Shown here: piece after piece, positions 6,760-10,101 of the stretch
Numbering within the stretch: position 1 is the stretch's first letter
Layout of the letters: the number at the start of each line of letters is the position of its first letter
Assembly (NCBI GenBank): GCA_002293705.1
Contig: DBDT01000092.1
Coordinates: forward strand, 1-10,101
DNA length: 10,101 nucleotides
Source: Candidatus Woesebacteria bacterium UBA925
GTDB taxonomy: Bacteria; Patescibacteriota; Microgenomatia; UBA8517
Direction: 5' to 3'
Translations under genes and position numbers: made by a program
Notes under the pieces: generated by a model
Told to the model about the DNA's origin: nothing
The model's database searches: none
Seen by the model: only the letters and a program-made list of their open reading frames with translations

Positions 6760-8436
6760 TTATTTATGTACTGCTACTGCACTTATAACCTGATCGATTG
6801 TTGTGATTCCTGAGGACACCTTGTTTAAACCATCAACCAACATTGTTACCATCCCCTGCTTCACAGCTTGTTCTAAGATTTTGTCAGCAGTTGCTTTGGA
6901 GGCAATCAGTGCACGAATTTCTTCGGTGACCGAAAGAGCTTCATAAATTCCAACCCTACCTTTAAATCCAGTGTGGTTGCAAGCATCACAACCTGCACCC
7001 CTGTAAAACTTCTGGCCCGCGGTTGAGATTCCCAATTCTGACAACTTGTGCATGGTGGCCTGATCAGGTGTGTAGCTTGTTACACACTGGCTGCATATTT
7101 TTCTAACCAATCTTTGAGCCAAAACAAGATTTACCGTTGATGCCACTAGATATGGTTCAACACCCATATCAAGAAGTCTTGGTATCGCCCCAGGAGCGTC
7201 GTTGGTGTGAAGGGTTGACAACACCAAGTGCCCTGTTAAAGCGGAGTGAACTGCTATCTCTGCGGTCTCTTTGTCACGGATTTCTCCAACCATGATGATG
7301 TCTGGGTCATGTCTAAGCAGTGATCTTAACCCAGCAGCGAAATCCAAACCTACTTTGGAGTTAACCTGAATCTGAGTCACCCTGTTAACACCATATTCAA
7401 CTGGATCTTCAATAGTGCAAATTTTCACATCTACATTGTTTAGGATAGTAAGTACTGAATACAGCGTTGTTGTCTTTCCGCTTCCAGTTGGACCTGTAAC
7501 TAAAAGCATTCCGTGCGGCGCCTCAATTGCCTTTTGCATCAAATCAGAGTTATGAGCAACAATTCCAAGTTCCCCAAAACTTGCAGGACGAGCCGATTCT
7601 CGCAAAAGCCTCATAACAACATTTTCACCATAAAATCCAGGAATGATCGAGACACGCAAGGCCACTACTTCGTCATTAATCACAATTTTGTACCTACCAT
7701 CCTGGGGGACTCTTTTTTCATCCAGTTTCAAATTAGAGAGTATTTTTATCCTAGCCACCAAGCTCTCCTCAACACCCCTTGGCAGCTTAAGCATATCTTG
7801 CAGGTCGCCATCAATACGGAACCTAATGATAACCTCATGCTCCTGAGTCTCTACGTGAACGTCAGATGCACGCTCAGCAACAGAGTACTCCGTAATTGTG
7901 TCCAGTATCTTAATAATAGGCACAGACTCTGACGACTTTGTTATATCCATACTTTTACTGCTTAGGGCAGCCTCTTTAATGATTTGATCAAACTCCTCTT
8001 GGAAGTTTTTCTTGTAAAGCGCAAGCAGCCTTCTTAAGTCTTCCGGACTGGCGTAAGCTGGCTGAATGGTAAGATGTGTTAGCCTTTTAACAAATTCAAC
8101 CGCCTCCACATTCATCGGGTCATCCATGGCAACCACCAAGGTATTATCTTTTTTCATAACCGGAACCAACTTGTAGGTTTTTGCCAAATTCTGAGGCACT
8201 ATTTGTAGCACATCAGGGGAAACCTCAATGTTTTTAGAGTCGATAAATGGAACGCCAAGATGGTCTGCAATTAGCTTGGAGAATACATTTGAAGTTAGAA
8301 GTCCCCTAAAGACCAAAATGTCTTCAATACTTTTACCAGTATCATTTGCCGAAGCTGCAGCTGAATCAAAGTCTTCAACTGTGACAAGACCTGACTTGAT
8401 AAGTATTTCTTTAAGCGTTGTGGTGGGCAAGACCAT
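6760..8436 (-). CDS. pilB: PilB/GspE pilus assembly ATPase
   Basis: This 558-residue protein is a secretion ATPase of normal PilB length. An N-terminal GspE/MshEN-type domain (about 5-140; LLTSNVFSKLIADHLGVPFI near 46-65) precedes the second N-terminal domain (about 170-290, with RASDVHVE and RFRIDGDL). The motor core has Walker A GPTGSGKT (315-322), Asp box TIEDPVEY (341-348), Walker B IIMVGEIRD (380-388) and His box GHLVLSTLHTND (402-413). Cys448, Cys451, Cys483 and Cys486 form the CxxC...CxxC zinc site that is common in PilB/GspE and usually missing in PilT. All catalytic positions appear intact. It powers pilin polymerisation at the cytoplasmic face with PilC. A TATACT box 11 nt upstream suggests its own promoter in addition to read-through from the sortase genes. 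The start has no Shine-Dalgarno sequence. Confidence 0.96.
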   Translation of the reverse strand: MVLPTTTLKEILIKSGLVTVEDFDSAAASANDTGKSIEDILVFRGLLTSNVFSKLIADHLGVPFIDSKNIEVSPDVLQIVPQNLAKTYKLVPVMKKDNTLVVAMDDPMNVEAVEFVKRLTHLTIQPAYASPEDLRRLLALYKKNFQEEFDQIIKEAALSSKSMDITKSSESVPIIKILDTITEYSVAERASDVHVETQEHEVIIRFRIDGDLQDMLKLPRGVEESLVARIKILSNLKLDEKRVPQDGRYKIVINDEVVALRVSIIPGFYGENVVMRLLRESARPASFGELGIVAHNSDLMQKAIEAPHGMLLVTGPTGSGKTTTLYSVLTILNNVDVKICTIEDPVEYGVNRVTQIQVNSKVGLDFAAGLRSLLRHDPDIIMVGEIRDKETAEIAVHSALTGHLVLSTLHTNDAPGAIPRLLDMGVEPYLVASTVNLVLAQRLVRKICSQCVTSYTPDQATMHKLSELGISTAGQKFYRGAGCDACNHTGFKGRVGIYEALSVTEEIRALIASKATADKILEQAVKQGMVTMLVDGLNKVSSGITTIDQVISAVAVHK

Positions 8437-8447
8437 ATGTATGGTTA

Positions 8448-8453
8448 AGTATA
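8448..8453 (-). promoter_or_regulatory. Possible -10 box upstream of pilB
   Basis: The 43-bp gap between pilB and the gene before it holds TATACT on the reverse strand, 11 nt before the pilB ATG. The predicted transcript would have a leader of about 5 nt. The only -35 candidate at 17-bp spacing, TTAGAA, is poor. The gap is the longest in this leftward cluster, which fits a promoter here. Confidence 0.35.
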
Positions 8454-8479
8454 GCTAAGAAACGTGATCATTCTAACTA

Positions 8480-9043
8480 CTAGATTTGATCAGAAGCAGA
8501 TTTGATCTGAAGTGAATATTCCGTCTCTCCATTTTCTGATGACTTAATCTCAACTGAAACAGTAGTATTGCCACTAGAGGCAACAAGCTTGTTAAGAACA
8601 TTACCATTAGTTCTTGTTTCAATGGCAGAGGTGGTCCTAAAACCTAGCTCCTTAAATTTATTTTTGTACCATGTGGTGACTTCAACAGTTGAGGCTTTGA
8701 CAGTGTATTTGTTTTGATTGCCAACTGAAGCTGGATATACCCACTGGTTTTGAGAGCCTAAATCTAAGACAGGAGCCTTAGTTGGCGTTGGGACAATCGA
8801 TGGGGTAGGAGTTGGTGATGGGGTTTGGGGGTTAGTCGTCGGAGCAGAGGATGCTGACTCAGGCTGGTCATCGGCCTCTTTATTATTCAAACTGTCATCT
8901 GTTTTAATAGACAAAACTTCATTTTTGTCCAAATTAGAAGCAGAGGTGCTTGAGCCGGTAATTGATTCTGGATCAATCGGTCGAGTGATAATTGCAATTG
9001 CAACAACTACTACCGCCAATCCAGTCATCAGATAAGAGACCAT
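8480..9043 (-). CDS. Unknown membrane-anchored protein with Pro/Thr linker and small C-terminal alpha/beta domain
   Basis: I do not recognise this 187-residue protein as a named family. One membrane helix (about 5-20) is followed by a polar acidic stretch (about 24-62), a Pro/Thr/Ser linker (about 63-93, including TPSPTPTPSIVPTPT), and a compact domain of about 85 residues. That domain runs WVYPAS, then a strand KYTVKAS, a helix EVTTWYKNKFKELGF, and strands around NKLVASS, TTVSVEIKSS and EYSLQI. The strand-helix-strand order with a W-Y-x-x-x-F/L-x-x-x-G-F helix resembles small extracellular domains seen on other Gram-positive-type anchored proteins. There is no cysteine, LPXTG motif or prepilin site. 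It starts 3 nt after the sortase stop, so it is co-expressed with the sortase, and it precedes pilB by 43 bp. A role in the cell envelope is inferred. Confidence 0.7.
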   Translation of the reverse strand: MVSYLMTGLAVVVVAIAIITRPIDPESITGSSTSASNLDKNEVLSIKTDDSLNNKEADDQPESASSAPTTNPQTPSPTPTPSIVPTPTKAPVLDLGSQNQWVYPASVGNQNKYTVKASTVEVTTWYKNKFKELGFRTTSAIETRTNGNVLNKLVASSGNTTVSVEIKSSENGETEYSLQIKSASDQI

Positions 9044-9046
9044 GGA

Positions 9047-9592
9047 TTAATTGTACACTCTATCGGCAAAGACCAAAAGCCTTTTACCGCTATACGGATC
9101 AAGGTCGCAAGACTGAATAGCAAGCGATTGACCATTACTCATTTTTGAACCAAGAATGTAGTCAATATCGTTTTGGCTAACTAGGGTAACAGACCTGACT
9201 ACATAATCATACTTTACTTCATTGAAGTGAATTGAAACCAGATCTCCCACAGCTATTGTGTGGAGGTTGAAAAACACTGGGGTAGTTTTTTCATAATCTG
9301 AAGACGAATGGCCAAATAGGTAAACTGTACCCGTCTCTCCTGGCAGAGAACTTTGTTTTGCATGTGCCACAGAATTTGATATAACCGGCAAGTATTCCTC
9401 CGTATCCCAGGGGTCAACAAACCAAACAATATCGCTACTTGTGTTCAGAGAAGGAATCTTGAGCATATCCTTACCATCAACCACCCTACTGAAATCCTCT
9501 TTGCTTTCACTAACCCTTGCATCAAGAACTGAAAAGTAGGCAAACAAGACAATTAATAATCCAAGTAAGAATGTTAATTTAAATATTCTCAT
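9047..9592 (-). CDS. Sortase (transpeptidase), membrane-anchored, class D/E-like
   Basis: This 181-residue protein has an N-terminal membrane helix (about 5-21) and a sortase catalytic domain. The catalytic His is in YLFGHSSS (His95), the Cys in LAIQSCD (Cys162) and the Arg in GKRLLVFADR (Arg171, 9 residues after the Cys). The residue two before Cys is Gln and the one before is Ser, so the usual TLxTC motif is altered. The enzyme cuts LPXTG-type signals between Thr and Gly and links the protein to a cell-wall amine. Its ATG overlaps the stop of an LPFTG protein gene, so enzyme and probable substrate are made together. The compact size and the N-terminal anchor fit class D, E or F more than B or C; the class is not certain. 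The active-site triad appears complete. Confidence 0.9.
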   Translation of the reverse strand: MRIFKLTFLLGLLIVLFAYFSVLDARVSESKEDFSRVVDGKDMLKIPSLNTSSDIVWFVDPWDTEEYLPVISNSVAHAKQSSLPGETGTVYLFGHSSSDYEKTTPVFFNLHTIAVGDLVSIHFNEVKYDYVVRSVTLVSQNDIDYILGSKMSNGQSLAIQSCDLDPYSGKRLLVFADRVYN

Positions 9593-10101
9593 TTTGATTG
9601 CTTAAAAATTCTTATAGAGGAAATTGAAGCTAACCAGTAGCCAGAAACAAAGGAGATCATGTATGCGTAGATGGTCAATCCCCCCGCCTCTTGGTTTGTC
9701 CTCCCACTAAACTTTCCACCAGTGAACGGTAGGACATAACCACCTCGGCCTGACTGGACATTTTCTGGATTACTAGTGTAGCTTCCTACTTTAGTCTGCG
9801 AAATTGCAGGAGTTGGAGTTGTCACCGGAGTGCTTGGTGTTGTTTTATCTTCTTTTAATTCTGGGTCACAAGACCTTGCAAACACTGAAGTGTTTATACT
9901 ATTAAGTATTGCTATTGAGGTCTTTGAGCCACCTGAATTGATTTTGACTTGCGCTAAATTCGAACCAATCACAGTATTGCTCCCAGTTTCACTAACTGCA
10001 GAGATGGTGTTTGAAACATTAGAATTATTAGCTTGAACATTAATTATTGAATCAGTATCGGTGTTTATAAAATTACTGTTACTGCTTGCATAGTTTAAAA
10101 C
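9589..10101 (-). CDS. LPFTG-anchored surface protein, probable sortase substrate (N-terminus outside window)
   Basis: The reverse-strand frame is open from the window edge to the TGA at 9591-9589, at least 170 residues. A GTG at 9972 is internal, not the start, since coding continues upstream without a stop. The visible part begins with an Asn/Ser/Thr-rich region in short alternating strands (for example SETGSNTVIGSN, then KINSGGSKTSIAILNSINTS), the style of beta-solenoid surface proteins in Patescibacteria. Next are a lone Cys, a Pro/Thr linker (TTPSTPVTTPTPAIS), and a sorting signal: LPFTG (codons at 9732-9718), a polar spacer, a hydrophobic stretch and a basic tail (RIFKQSK). The next gene is a sortase. 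The protein should be fixed to the cell wall with its repeats exposed. The LPXTG motif and tail are seen; the adhesin or surface-layer role is inferred. Confidence 0.85.
   Translation of the reverse strand, partial: VLNYASSNSNFINTDTDSIINVQANNSNVSNTISAVSETGSNTVIGSNLAQVKINSGGSKTSIAILNSINTSVFARSCDPELKEDKTTPSTPVTTPTPAISQTKVGSYTSNPENVQSGRGGYVLPFTGGKFSGRTNQEAGGLTIYAYMISFVSGYWLASISSIRIFKQSK

Noticed and set aside
7513..7932. 139-codon plus-strand open frame inside pilB.
   Set aside because: It is antisense to the conserved ATPase core; its sequence has no recognisable domain.
8482..8512. Two near-identical 15-bp direct repeats (AGATTTGATCAGAAG and AGATTTGATCTGAAG), 16 bp apart, considered as a regulatory or attachment site.
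   Set aside because: They lie within the last codons of the gene ending at 8480 and encode its C-terminal residues; there is no sign of mobile DNA nearby. The likeness is probably chance or a short local duplication.
9970..9972. GTG considered as the start of the LPFTG protein.
   Set aside because: The frame stays open upstream to the window edge with the same Asn/Ser-rich composition, so the true start lies outside.
1..10101. TGA read as glycine (alternative code of Gracilibacteria/Absconditabacteria).
   Set aside because: TGA ends several genes here at positions where the next gene begins as ATGA, and no gene has an internal TGA.

Overview
This window is a type IV pilus (T4P) assembly locus joined to a sortase locus. 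It most likely comes from an uncultivated monoderm bacterium of the Candidate Phyla Radiation (Patescibacteria, perhaps Microgenomates). The reasons are: large minor prepilins with an N-terminal pilin helix and Ig-like or beta-rich extensions; Pro/Thr/Ser linkers on membrane-anchored proteins; an LPXTG-type surface protein with its sortase; and no sign of the outer-membrane genes pilP or pilQ. TGA serves as a stop for several genes, so the code is the standard bacterial one and not the Gracilibacteria/Absconditabacteria code. The phylum assignment is inference from style; no rRNA or ribosomal protein is present to prove it.

Layout. (1) Positions 1-1448, minus strand: a fused PilM-PilN protein, followed with an ATGA overlap by the first 22 codons of another gene, probably pilO-like, that runs off the window. 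(2) Positions 1449-1522: a compact divergent control region with two mirrored -10 boxes placed so that both transcripts should be nearly leaderless, and a 17-bp palindrome between them. (3) Positions 1523-4826, plus strand: three translationally coupled prepilin-like proteins (PilV-like with Ig-like domains, PilW/GspJ-like, PilX/GspK-like), probably a pilus-tip or priming complex. (4) Positions 10101 down to 4831, minus strand: an LPFTG surface protein (N-terminus outside the window), a sortase, an unknown anchored protein, the assembly ATPase PilB, the platform protein PilC, and an unknown anchored protein with a glycine-rich linker and four cysteines. Clusters 3 and 4 converge with only 4 bp between stop codons.

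How the genes work together. PilB powers polymerisation through the inner-membrane platform PilC. The PilM-PilN fusion and the putative PilO form the alignment ring that holds the machine together. The V/W/X prepilins would start assembly and end up at the tip, where their large domains could bind surfaces. The sortase would attach the LPFTG protein, and perhaps others, to the cell wall. The two unknown single-pass proteins carry their bulk outside the cell and may be envelope or pilus accessory factors. Major pilin, prepilin peptidase and PilT are not in the window.

Most starts are ATG. Five gene pairs overlap as ATGA, and no gene start has a convincing Shine-Dalgarno sequence. No RNA gene, mobile element, CRISPR array or gene-free stretch above 75 bp was seen.
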